A DNA stretch of 7,913 bases from Acidimicrobiaceae bacterium (lineage in GTDB: Bacteria > Actinomycetota > Acidimicrobiia > Acidimicrobiales > Salinilacustritrichaceae), in the NCBI GenBank assembly GCA_003476595.1, contig DMTU01000277.1, forward strand, positions 3,689 to 11,601. Direction: 5' to 3'. The translations under genes and the position numbers were made by a program. Positions 1 to 5,663 of this stretch are shown here, one piece after another (the stretch's first letter is position 1; each line of letters opens with the position of its first letter). Below the pieces are notes generated by a model. That model searched no databases. It was not told the origin of the DNA and saw only the letters and a program-made list of their open reading frames with translations.

Positions 1-999
1 TCGGGCACGACCGGCCGCCCCAAGGGGGCGATGCTCTCGTGCGGGAACCTCGTGTCCAACGCACAGGCGCTGGTGCGCGCCTGGCGCTTCGAGCCCGACG
101 ACGTGCTGGTCCACGTGCTCCCCGTCTTCCACGTCCACGGCCTGTTCGTCGCCCTGCACTGCGCCCTGGCCGTCGGCGCCGCCGTCCGGCTCCATGCCCG
201 CTTCGACGTGGACGCCGTGGTCGCCGACCTGGCCCGCAGCACGGTGCTCATGGGCGTGCCGACGCACTACCACCGCCTCCTCGCCCACCCCGACCTGGAC
301 GCCGCTCGCTGCGCCGGAATGCGCCTGTTCACCTCGGGCTCCGCACCCCTGCCGGCGCACGAGCACACCGCGTTCACGGCACGCACCGGTCACCGCATCG
401 TGGAGCGCTACGGCATGACCGAGACGATGATCCTGACCTCGAACCCCTACGACGGCGACCGCGTGGCCGGCACGGTCGGGTACGCCCTCGACGGCATCGA
501 GCTGCGCGTCGCCGACGACGACGGCGCACCCGTGCCGGCCGGGACGTCGGGGACCGTGGAGGTCCGGGGGCCGAACCTGTTCCTCGGCTACTGGAACCGG
601 CCGGACGCGACCGCGGCCGCGATGCGAGCCGATGGCTTCTTCGTCACCGGCGACGTCGGCCACCTGGACGACGACGGCCGCCTCACCCTGGCGGGACGAG
701 CCAGCGACCTCATCATCTCCGGGGGCTACAACGTCTACCCGAAGGAGATCGAGCTGGTCCTCGACCAGGCCCCGGGGGTCGACGAGTCCGCCGTGATCGG
801 CGTGCCCGACCCGGACCTCGGCGAGGTCGTCATCGCCGTGGTCGTCGCCGACGGACCGCTGGACGAGGTCGCCGTGCTCGATGCGTGCGAGGGCCTGGCC
901 CGGTTCAAGCGCCCCCGCCGCCTCGTCGTGGTCGACGAGCTGCCCCGAAACGCGATGGGCAAGGTGCAGAAGGCGGTGCTCCGCCAGCAGCTGGGCTGA
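1..999 (+). CDS. matB: Malonyl-CoA synthetase (MatB-like acyl-CoA ligase), 5' partial
   Basis: Member of the ANL adenylate-forming family. It probably activates malonate (or methylmalonate) to its CoA thioester with ATP, supplying malonyl-CoA in the cytoplasm. The window opens inside the P-loop motif (SGTTGRPKGA, visible residues 1-10), so about 170 N-terminal residues are missing; 332 are visible. Next come LPVFHVHGLFVALHCAL, typical of MatB, then GSAPLP, ERYGMTET (135-142) and SNPYDGDR, TGD (216-218), the hinge GRASDLIISGGYN (from 232), VYPKEIE and the C-terminal PRNAMGKVQK with catalytic Lys321. The SNPYDGDR block and the Arg in ERYGMTET are what I associate with MatB rather than general fatty acyl-CoA ligases (recalled, not searched). 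A mitochondrial ACSF3-like or other short-chain specificity is the alternative. It converges on the cytochrome gene downstream. Confidence 0.88.
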   Translation, partial: SGTTGRPKGAMLSCGNLVSNAQALVRAWRFEPDDVLVHVLPVFHVHGLFVALHCALAVGAAVRLHARFDVDAVVADLARSTVLMGVPTHYHRLLAHPDLDAARCAGMRLFTSGSAPLPAHEHTAFTARTGHRIVERYGMTETMILTSNPYDGDRVAGTVGYALDGIELRVADDDGAPVPAGTSGTVEVRGPNLFLGYWNRPDATAAAMRADGFFVTGDVGHLDDDGRLTLAGRASDLIISGGYNVYPKEIELVLDQAPGVDESAVIGVPDPDLGEVVIAVVVADGPLDEVAVLDACEGLARFKRPRRLVVVDELPRNAMGKVQKAVLRQQLG

Positions 1000-1023
1000 C
1001 GGGCGCGACGTCAGCACTGCCAG
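991..1023 (+). terminator. Stem-loop at the end of the acyl-CoA ligase gene
   Basis: GCTGACG (995-1001) and CGTCAGC (1009-1015) form a perfect 7-bp stem around a 7-nt loop. CTGG (991-994) and CCAG (1020-1023) can extend it past a 4-nt bulge. It overlaps the ligase stop codon and lies between two convergent genes, where a terminator is expected. There is no U-tract, so an intrinsic terminator of the E. coli type is not shown; GC-rich actinobacteria often use hairpins without U-tracts. Confidence 0.4.
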
Positions 1024-1041
1024 TTCGAGGGAGCGGGGCCG

Positions 1042-1461
1042 TCAGGGGGTGTCGCCGCCCCACGCCTGCCGCTGGGTGTCGCGGATGTAGGCGATGACCG
1101 CATCGACGTCTGCCTCGGACAGGTTCGGGATCGGCGGCATGGCGGCGAAGTCCCAGTGGTGGGGCTGGACGCCTTGGGCGACGGCAGCGCGGATCGCGGA
1201 GTCCGGGTGGTGGTCTGGCGCGTAGATCTCGTGCAGCAGCGGCGGCCCGGCCAGCCCGCCGCGCAACCCCTCGCCGTGGCAGGTGGCGCAGCTCTGCTCG
1301 AACACCTCCTCACCGAGGGCCAGCTCCTCGGGGGAGCCGGGGGCGGGTGGCTCCTCGGAGGACCCGCCGCTGACGACGAGCACCACGGCCACCACGGCGG
1401 CGAGCGCCACCACGACGACCGGGATCGCCCACGAGGCAGTGCGGTTCTGCGCAGCAGTCAT
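1042..1461 (-). CDS. Membrane-anchored monohaem class I cytochrome c
   Basis: Small electron-transfer protein, 139 aa. Residues 13-30 form one hydrophobic segment (IPVVVVALAAVVAVVLVV), best read as an uncleaved anchor that places the haem domain outside the cytoplasmic membrane. A Ser/Glu/Pro linker follows, then the haem-binding CATCH motif (58-62) and MPPIP, whose Met108 is the likely distal ligand, then a C-terminal helix (LSEADVDAVIAYIRDTQ) typical of the fold. ATG at 1461 is preferred because AGGA lies 5 nt upstream; in-frame starts at 1503 (GTG) and 1497 (ATG) would add a short polar leader before the anchor. No oxidase, cytochrome bc or maturation gene is nearby, so its partner is unknown. 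It could shuttle electrons to a terminal oxidase or a periplasmic dehydrogenase. Confidence 0.85.
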   Translation of the reverse strand: MTAAQNRTASWAIPVVVVALAAVVAVVLVVSGGSSEEPPAPGSPEELALGEEVFEQSCATCHGEGLRGGLAGPPLLHEIYAPDHHPDSAIRAAVAQGVQPHHWDFAAMPPIPNLSEADVDAVIAYIRDTQRQAWGGDTP

Positions 1462-1488
1462 CGGTTCCTGCCCATGCCCCGATCCTGA

Positions 1489-1510
1489 CACGGCCATGCC
1501 CACAGCCGTG
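1489..1510. promoter_or_regulatory. Inverted repeat in the cytochrome c / receiver-protein divergent region
   Basis: CACGGC (1489-1494) and GCCGTG (1505-1510) are perfect 6-bp inverted arms 10 nt apart, in the 102-bp gap between two divergently transcribed genes. The geometry (16 bp centre to centre) would suit a dimeric repressor, but short inverted repeats arise by chance in GC-rich DNA. TACCGT at 1514-1519 is a possible -10 box for the receiver gene; no convincing -35 is seen. Confidence 0.25.
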
Positions 1511-1553
1511 ACCTACCGTGGCGGTGCCGGCCGCAGAGGTGGTCGCTGGGGAC

Positions 1554-1558
1554 AGGAG
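1554..1558 (+). promoter_or_regulatory. Shine-Dalgarno deciding the receiver-protein start
   Basis: AGGAG lies 5 nt before ATG 1564. It is only 2 nt from the alternative GTG at 1561, so ATG 1564 is the better start. Confidence 0.7.
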
Positions 1559-1563
1559 CTGTG

Positions 1564-1953
1564 ATGCCGGTGGACACGAAGCCGACGGTGCTGATCGTGG
1601 ACGACGAGGTGGACATCCGCCTGCTCGTGCGGGCGATCCTGGAGTCGTCCGACGTCGGCGTCGAGGTGGTCGGCGAGGCCGTGGACGGCGACGACGCCCT
1701 GGCCGTGTTCGGCACCCTCGACCCACCCGAGGTGCCCGACGTGGTCATCCTCGACAACCGGATGCCGGGCAAGGAGGGCCTCGACGTGGCTGCCGAGATG
1801 CTCGGCCAGGAGCCCCGCCAGAACATCGTGCTGTTCAGCGCGTTCGTCACCCCCGAGATCGAGGCGCGAGCCCAGGCCCTCGGGGTCCGGGCCTGCGTCG
1901 GCAAGAACGACTTCGCCCGCCTCCCGGAGCTGGTCGTCGCGCTCAGCCGCTGA
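1564..1953 (+). CDS. Single-domain response regulator (CheY-like receiver)
   Basis: 129 aa, consisting only of a receiver domain with no DNA-binding or enzymatic output. The phosphorylation site is complete: acidic pair D13-D14 (VDDE), phosphoacceptor D64 in LDNRMPG, S92 in the LFSA switch position, and K114 in CVGKND. It should accept phosphate from a histidine kinase and act by protein-protein contact, but no kinase or chemotaxis gene is in the window, so both partner and output are unknown. It is divergent from the cytochrome c gene, which could be coincidental. Its last 11 bp overlap the end of the convergent DUF952 gene. Confidence 0.88.
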   Translation: MPVDTKPTVLIVDDEVDIRLLVRAILESSDVGVEVVGEAVDGDDALAVFGTLDPPEVPDVVILDNRMPGKEGLDVAAEMLGQEPRQNIVLFSAFVTPEIEARAQALGVRACVGKNDFARLPELVVALSR

Positions 1954-2308
1954 GCCAGCCCAGGTCCAGCCGCCCGTCGGGACCCATCGGCACGGGCTCG
2001 GCCGACGTCACGGCCTCGACCGGGATCGGGCCGTAGACGTGGGGGAACCGCTCGCCGCTGCGGGCCTCCTCCACCACGACGTCGACGCCCAAGAGGTCCG
2101 GGTCGACCCGCAGCAGCACGATGTCGTCCCGGCCCCGGTAGTAGCGGTCGGCCGTGGCCTGCACCTGCTCGGGGAACGAGCAGTGGATGAAGCCCTCCTC
2201 CTCGAGGGAGGTGTCGATCGTCGAGCGCTCGTAGGTGCCGCGAGCCCGCGCCCGCTCCCACTCCCCCGCCACGGCGAGGTGCAGGAGCGGGCCAGGGACG
2301 TCGCTCAA
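1943..2308 (-). CDS. DUF952 family protein
   Basis: 121 aa, no known reaction. The fold family is recognised from LLHLAVAGEWERA at the N-terminus, EEGFIHCSFPEQV (His42, Cys43, Ser44), the RYYRGRDDIVLLRVD strand region and RFPHVYGPI (His90, Tyr92), in the usual DUF952 order and at about the usual length. The conserved His/Cys/Ser and FPH.YGP positions look like a ligand or catalytic pocket; the ADP-ribosyltransferase-like fold sometimes proposed for this family is recalled, not shown here. The start is TTG at 2308, which overlaps the dehydrogenase stop as TTGA. No ATG or GTG before the domain gives a full-length protein, and the upstream ribosome site is weak, so re-initiation is likely. Confidence 0.82.
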   Translation of the reverse strand: MSDVPGPLLHLAVAGEWERARARGTYERSTIDTSLEEEGFIHCSFPEQVQATADRYYRGRDDIVLLRVDPDLLGVDVVVEEARSGERFPHVYGPIPVEAVTSAEPVPMGPDGRLDLGWLSG

Positions 2309-3606
2309 GCCGGTCCGGCGAAGATGCCCTCGGCCTCGTTGCTCGGGCCGACCGGGGCCGGCTCGGTGTACTGGGCGGTCTCGTGGCGGGCGACCACGAA
2401 GTGGTGCACCTCGTCGGGGCCGTCCGCCAGGCGCAGGGTGCGCTGGGACGTGTACATGCCGGCGAGGGGGGTCCACTCGGAGACGCCGGTGGCGCCGTGG
2501 ACCTGGATCGCCTCGTCGATGATCTGGCAGATCTTCTCCGGGACCATGGCCTTGACCGCGCTGACGTAGACCCGGGCCTCCTGGTTGCCCAGCACGTCCA
2601 TGGCCTTGGCCGCCTTCAGCACCATGAGCCGGCAGGCGTCGAGCTCGATCCGCGCCCGGGACACCGTCTCCATGTTCTTGCCGAGGCTCAGGATCGGCTT
2701 GCCGAACGCCTCGCGGAACTTGGCCCGGCGGATCAGCAGCTCCAGGGCCTTCTCGCCCTGGCCGATGGCCCGCATGCAGTGGTGGATGCGGCCCGGACCG
2801 AGGCGGACCTGGCTGATCTCGAAGCCGCGACCCTCGCCGAGCAGCATGTTCGAGGTGGGCACGCGCACATCGGTGAAGCGCAGGTGCATGTGGCCGTGCG
2901 GGGCGTCGTCGTGGCCGAAGACGTGCATCGGGCCGAGGATCTCCACGCCCGGCGTGTCCATCGGGACGAGGATCTGGGACTGCTGGCGGTGCGGCGGCGC
3001 GTCCGGATCCGTCTGGCACATGACGATCATGATCTTGCAGCGGGGGTCGCCGGCACCGGAGATGTAGTACTTCTCGCCGTTGAGGACGTACTCGTCACCG
3101 TCCTTGATCGCCTGCAGCCGGACGTTCTTGGCGTCGGAGGAGGCCACGTCGGGCTCGGTCATGGCGAACGCCGAGCGGATCTCACCGTTGAGCAGCGGTT
3201 CGAGCCACTGCTTCTTCTGCTCGGGCGTGCCGACCCGCTCGAGCACCTCCATGTTGCCGGTGTCGGGCGCCGAGCAGTTGAGGCTCTCGGAGCCGAGCGG
3301 GTACTTGCCGAGCTCGGTTGCGATGTAGGCGTAGTCGAGGTTGGACAGGCCACCCACCTCGGAGTCGGGCAGGAAGAAGTTCCACAGCCCGGCCTCCCGG
3401 GCCTTGGCCTTGGCGCCGTCGAGCAGCTCGAGCTGGCCCGGGGCGTAGTCCCACCGGTTCTCCCGGTTCTCGCCGAGCCTGAAGTACACCTCCTGCATCG
3501 GCGCCACGACCTCTTCGAGGAACTGCGTGACCCGCTTCAGCAGCGGCTTGGCCTCCTCGCTCATCCGCAGGTCGAACAGCTCGGCTGGTTCTTCGGGGGT
3601 GCCCAT
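2305..3606 (-). CDS. Acyl-CoA dehydrogenase, ACAD10/11-like
   Basis: 433 aa FAD enzyme that should oxidise an acyl-CoA at C2-C3 and pass electrons to electron-transfer flavoprotein. The helical N-terminal domain (about 15-145) is followed by the FAD-binding strand FAMTEPDVASSD (147-158), RFTDVRVP (243-250), the Arg-rich C-terminal helices (RRAKFREAFGKPI) and QVHGATG (368-374). Where medium-chain enzymes have the catalytic Glu in YEGT, this protein has LADGPDEVHH (Asp395), the pattern I associate with the ACAD10/ACAD11 group. Substrate is unknown; long-chain or hydroxylated acyl-CoAs are possible. ATG 3606 is chosen because AGAGGA lies about 10 nt upstream. An in-frame ATG at 3657 sits just behind a TACATT box and would add 17 residues. 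It is translationally coupled to the DUF952 gene downstream. Confidence 0.9.
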   Translation of the reverse strand: MGTPEEPAELFDLRMSEEAKPLLKRVTQFLEEVVAPMQEVYFRLGENRENRWDYAPGQLELLDGAKAKAREAGLWNFFLPDSEVGGLSNLDYAYIATELGKYPLGSESLNCSAPDTGNMEVLERVGTPEQKKQWLEPLLNGEIRSAFAMTEPDVASSDAKNVRLQAIKDGDEYVLNGEKYYISGAGDPRCKIMIVMCQTDPDAPPHRQQSQILVPMDTPGVEILGPMHVFGHDDAPHGHMHLRFTDVRVPTSNMLLGEGRGFEISQVRLGPGRIHHCMRAIGQGEKALELLIRRAKFREAFGKPILSLGKNMETVSRARIELDACRLMVLKAAKAMDVLGNQEARVYVSAVKAMVPEKICQIIDEAIQVHGATGVSEWTPLAGMYTSQRTLRLADGPDEVHHFVVARHETAQYTEPAPVGPSNEAEGIFAGPA

Positions 3607-3662
3607 GGGTGGTGCGTCCTCTCGTACGTGTCCGGCCCCGTCCCTGGAGGCCTTCATCACCG

Positions 3663-3668
3663 AATGTA
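3663..3668 (-). promoter_or_regulatory. Candidate -10 box for the acyl-CoA dehydrogenase operon
   Basis: Read on the minus strand this is TACATT, a good TANNNT match, 5 nt before the in-frame ATG at 3657. Transcription starting near 3657 would give either a leaderless mRNA from that ATG or a leader of about 50 nt to ATG 3606, which has a purine-rich AGAGGA. No clear -35 is seen. Confidence 0.4.
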
Positions 3669-3733
3669 GGCCCACGGCGCCGCAGCGCACGCCCCGCCGT
3701 CGTTCCGATCCGCCCTTCCGGGGGCTGCTTCGG

Positions 3734-3739
3734 TAGAAA
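3734..3739 (+). promoter_or_regulatory. Candidate -10 box for a leaderless SDR transcript
   Basis: TAGAAA ends 7 nt before ATG 3747, and there is no Shine-Dalgarno between. This spacing puts the transcription start on or next to the start codon. The box sits in TCGGTAG, matching TCGATAG at the same distance from the CapA-like start (minus strand, 5627-5632). No convincing -35 is visible. Confidence 0.45.
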
Positions 3740-3746
3740 CCCCCGC

Positions 3747-4517
3747 ATGGCTCTCACCACGGACTTCCGCCTCGACGGCCGGGTGGCGATCGTGACCGGC
3801 GCCTCGAGCGGCATCGGCCATCGCTTCTCCCAGGTGCTCGCCGAGCAGGGGGCGGTCGTCCTCGCCGCCGCCCGCCGGGTCGACCGGCTCGAGGACCTGG
3901 CCGCCACCAGCGAGCGCATCCACGCCGCCGCCTGCGACGTCGCCGACGACGCCCAGCTGGAGGCCCTGGTCGAGCGCGCGGTGGCCGACCACGGCCGCAT
4001 CGACATCGTGGTGAACAACGCCGGCACCACCGACGCCGTCACCCCGGCCGAGCACGAGGACCCGGCCCTGTTCCGCCACGTGGTGGACGTGAACATGAAC
4101 GCCTGCTTCGTGCTCGCCGCCGCCGCGGCCCGCCAGATGATCGTCCAGGAGCAGGGCGGCTCGGTCATCAACATCGCGTCCGTGCACGGCCTCGTCGCCG
4201 CGGCACCCAACGCCCAGGCCGCCTACGCCGCGTCCAAGGGCGGCCTCGTCAACCTGACCCGCGAGCTGGCGGCCCAGTGGGCCAAGCACCGGATCCGGGT
4301 GAACGCCATCGCCCCGGGCTACTTCGAGACCGAGCTCACCGAGGCCATGTTCGTCGGCGAGGACGCCGGCCTGCGCTACATCCGCCGCAACACGCTGCTC
4401 GGCCGCCCTGGCGAGCTCGCGGAGCTGGACGGCCCGCTGCTGCTGCTGGCATCCGATGCCGGGACCTACATCACCGGACAGACCATCGCGGTCGACGGGG
4501 GCTGGACCGCCCGCTGA
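3747..4517 (+). CDS. Classical short-chain dehydrogenase/reductase (SDR)
   Basis: 256 aa Rossmann-fold oxidoreductase. It has the cofactor loop TGASSGIG (17-24), CDV (63-65), NNAG (90-93), the active-site Asn region VNMN, catalytic Ser145 (NIASVHG), Tyr160 and Lys164 (YAASK), and APGYFETE after beta-6. All catalytic residues are present. The stretch after beta-2 is AARRVDRL, with Arg43-Arg44 and no Asp at the strand end, which favours NADP(H) over NAD(H) (inference). It is FabG-like in sequence, but the substrate cannot be read; 3-oxoacyl or gluconate-type alcohol substrates are common in this group. ATG 3747 is chosen because the fold starts right after it and a TAGAAA box precedes it by 7 nt. 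It is divergent from the acyl-CoA dehydrogenase across 140 bp, so a role in the same acyl pathway is possible. Confidence 0.92.
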   Translation: MALTTDFRLDGRVAIVTGASSGIGHRFSQVLAEQGAVVLAAARRVDRLEDLAATSERIHAAACDVADDAQLEALVERAVADHGRIDIVVNNAGTTDAVTPAEHEDPALFRHVVDVNMNACFVLAAAAARQMIVQEQGGSVINIASVHGLVAAAPNAQAAYAASKGGLVNLTRELAAQWAKHRIRVNAIAPGYFETELTEAMFVGEDAGLRYIRRNTLLGRPGELAELDGPLLLLASDAGTYITGQTIAVDGGWTAR

Positions 4518-4522
4518 CCCGC

Positions 4523-4537
4523 CCTCACGGGGTGAGG
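4523..4537. terminator. Short hairpin between convergent SDR and CapA-like genes
   Basis: CCTCAC (4523-4528), loop GGG, and GTGAGG (4532-4537) form a 6-bp stem straddling the stop codon of the minus-strand gene, 5 nt after the SDR stop. The gap between the two genes is only 7 bp, so this may serve both directions. There is no U-tract and the arms are short. Confidence 0.3.
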
Positions 4538-5619
4538 TCGGTGCACTCCCGGAGCCCGTCCCACCCGGCGACGGCTGCGGTCGCCTCGGACCCCTCCAGC
4601 GCCTCCGGCACCCCGGCGGCGCGCACGGCCGGCACCCACTCGATGTCGAGCACGTCGCGCCCGTCGACCTGCACGAGCAGGATGCCGGACCGCGGATCGG
4701 TCGGATCGTCGGCGAGGAAGCGGCCGAGCCCGTAGGCGATGGCTGCGCTCCCGGCCCGGCCGGCGCCCTGCAGGCTGCCGGCCCCCGGGCCGGCGACCAC
4801 GTCGGCACCGGCGGCGACGAGCGCGGCGGCCAGCTCCTGCTGGCCCGGGCCGGGGCAGCTCTCCCCCGCTGTCCCCCAGTGCACGTACACCACCACCGTG
4901 TCGGCCTCGGACCGGGCGGCTTCGACCTCGGCCACCAGGCGGTCGACGCGCTTGGCCGACGCCACACCCGCCTGGTCGGGGCCGGCGGTGTCGGTGGCGA
5001 TGCGATCGGGGTCGAGCAGCTGCGTGGCGGCGATGACCGCGACCGTGTGCCCGCCCACCTCGCGCACGAAGGGCTGGTAGGCGTCGGTCTCGTCGGCACC
5101 CACGCCCACGAGGACCCCGAGGCCCTCGTCGGCGGCCAGCAGCTCGTAGACGCCCCCCGGGCCGAGGTCCAGGCTGCGGTCGTTGGCCACCGACACGACG
5201 TCGACCCCGGATGCGACGAGGGCCTCGAGCACCTCGGGCGGCGCGGCCGCGACGTCGGTCCCGTCCGGGTCGGTGACGATCGGCGCGTCGACGTTGGCCA
5301 CCGCCAGGTCGGCCGCTCGCAGGACGTCGGCGATCGGTCCGACGAGGTCCTCGGGCGGGCGGCCGAGCCCGTCGGTCAGCGCCCAGCCCGGGGAGATGTC
5401 GCCGACCAGCGCGATCGTGATCGGCCCGGGGTCGGGCACCAGCGCGGCGGTCCCCGGCGCCTCGCCGCCTCGCACGTCGGTGCGCTCGTCGCCGGCCCGC
5501 TCCTCGAGCAGCAGGGATCCACCGGCGCCGAGGCCGGCGCCGACGACCAGCGCGGCGGCCACGACGAGGATCGCCCGCAGGACGGACCCGCGGCCTCGTC
5601 GAAGGTGGCGACCGGGCAT
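4525..5619 (-). CDS. Degenerate CapA-fold protein, membrane-anchored
   Basis: 364 aa. A basic N-terminus (RHLRRGR) and a hydrophobic segment (about 14-37) suggest export with an uncleaved anchor. The rest follows the PGA_cap/CapA metallophosphatase-like fold: IALVGDISPGW (Asp74), VANVDAPI (109-113), SVANDRSLDLG (143-153), VYVHWGTAGE (His247), GADVVAGPG (271-279) and IAYGLGRF (294-301). In active-looking family members the corresponding blocks read NLE, ANNHxxDxG, HWG, GxHPH and SLGNF. Here Glu becomes Asp111, Asn-His becomes Asp147-Arg148, both His of GxHPH are lost (Gly279, Gly281) and Asn becomes Arg300, so metal catalysis is unlikely. Cys255 and Cys359 are the only cysteines and could pair. 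Family members act in capsule or poly-gamma-glutamate handling, but this one may only bind. It lies 44 bp behind the zinc-ribbon/SPFH unit. Confidence 0.82.
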   Translation of the reverse strand: MPGRHLRRGRGSVLRAILVVAAALVVGAGLGAGGSLLLEERAGDERTDVRGGEAPGTAALVPDPGPITIALVGDISPGWALTDGLGRPPEDLVGPIADVLRAADLAVANVDAPIVTDPDGTDVAAAPPEVLEALVASGVDVVSVANDRSLDLGPGGVYELLAADEGLGVLVGVGADETDAYQPFVREVGGHTVAVIAATQLLDPDRIATDTAGPDQAGVASAKRVDRLVAEVEAARSEADTVVVYVHWGTAGESCPGPGQQELAAALVAAGADVVAGPGAGSLQGAGRAGSAAIAYGLGRFLADDPTDPRSGILLVQVDGRDVLDIEWVPAVRAAGVPEALEGSEATAAVAGWDGLRECTDLTP

Positions 5620-5626
5620 CGGAGCG

Positions 5627-5632
5627 ACGCTA
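5627..5632 (-). promoter_or_regulatory. Candidate -10 box for a leaderless CapA-like transcript
   Basis: On the minus strand TAGCGT (a TANNNT match) ends 7 nt before ATG 5619, with no Shine-Dalgarno between. It shares the TCGNTAG context and exact spacing with the SDR start. It would give the CapA-like gene its own promoter despite lying only 44 bp after the preceding gene. Confidence 0.5.
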
Positions 5633-5663
5633 TCGACGGCGTGCGCCGCCGCCGTGCCACCCC

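Noticed and set aside
39..1097. Arg/Pro-rich plus-strand open frame overlapping the ligase
   Set aside because: Composition typical of the wrong frame in GC-rich DNA; the ligase frame carries all family motifs.
2383..3669. Plus-strand open frame of about 428 codons opposite the acyl-CoA dehydrogenase
   Set aside because: Mirror frame of a clear flavoenzyme; no recognisable fold.
5620..5663. Possible terminator between the helical-protein gene and the CapA-like gene
   Set aside because: Only very short GC-rich self-complementary runs are present, not a convincing stem-loop.
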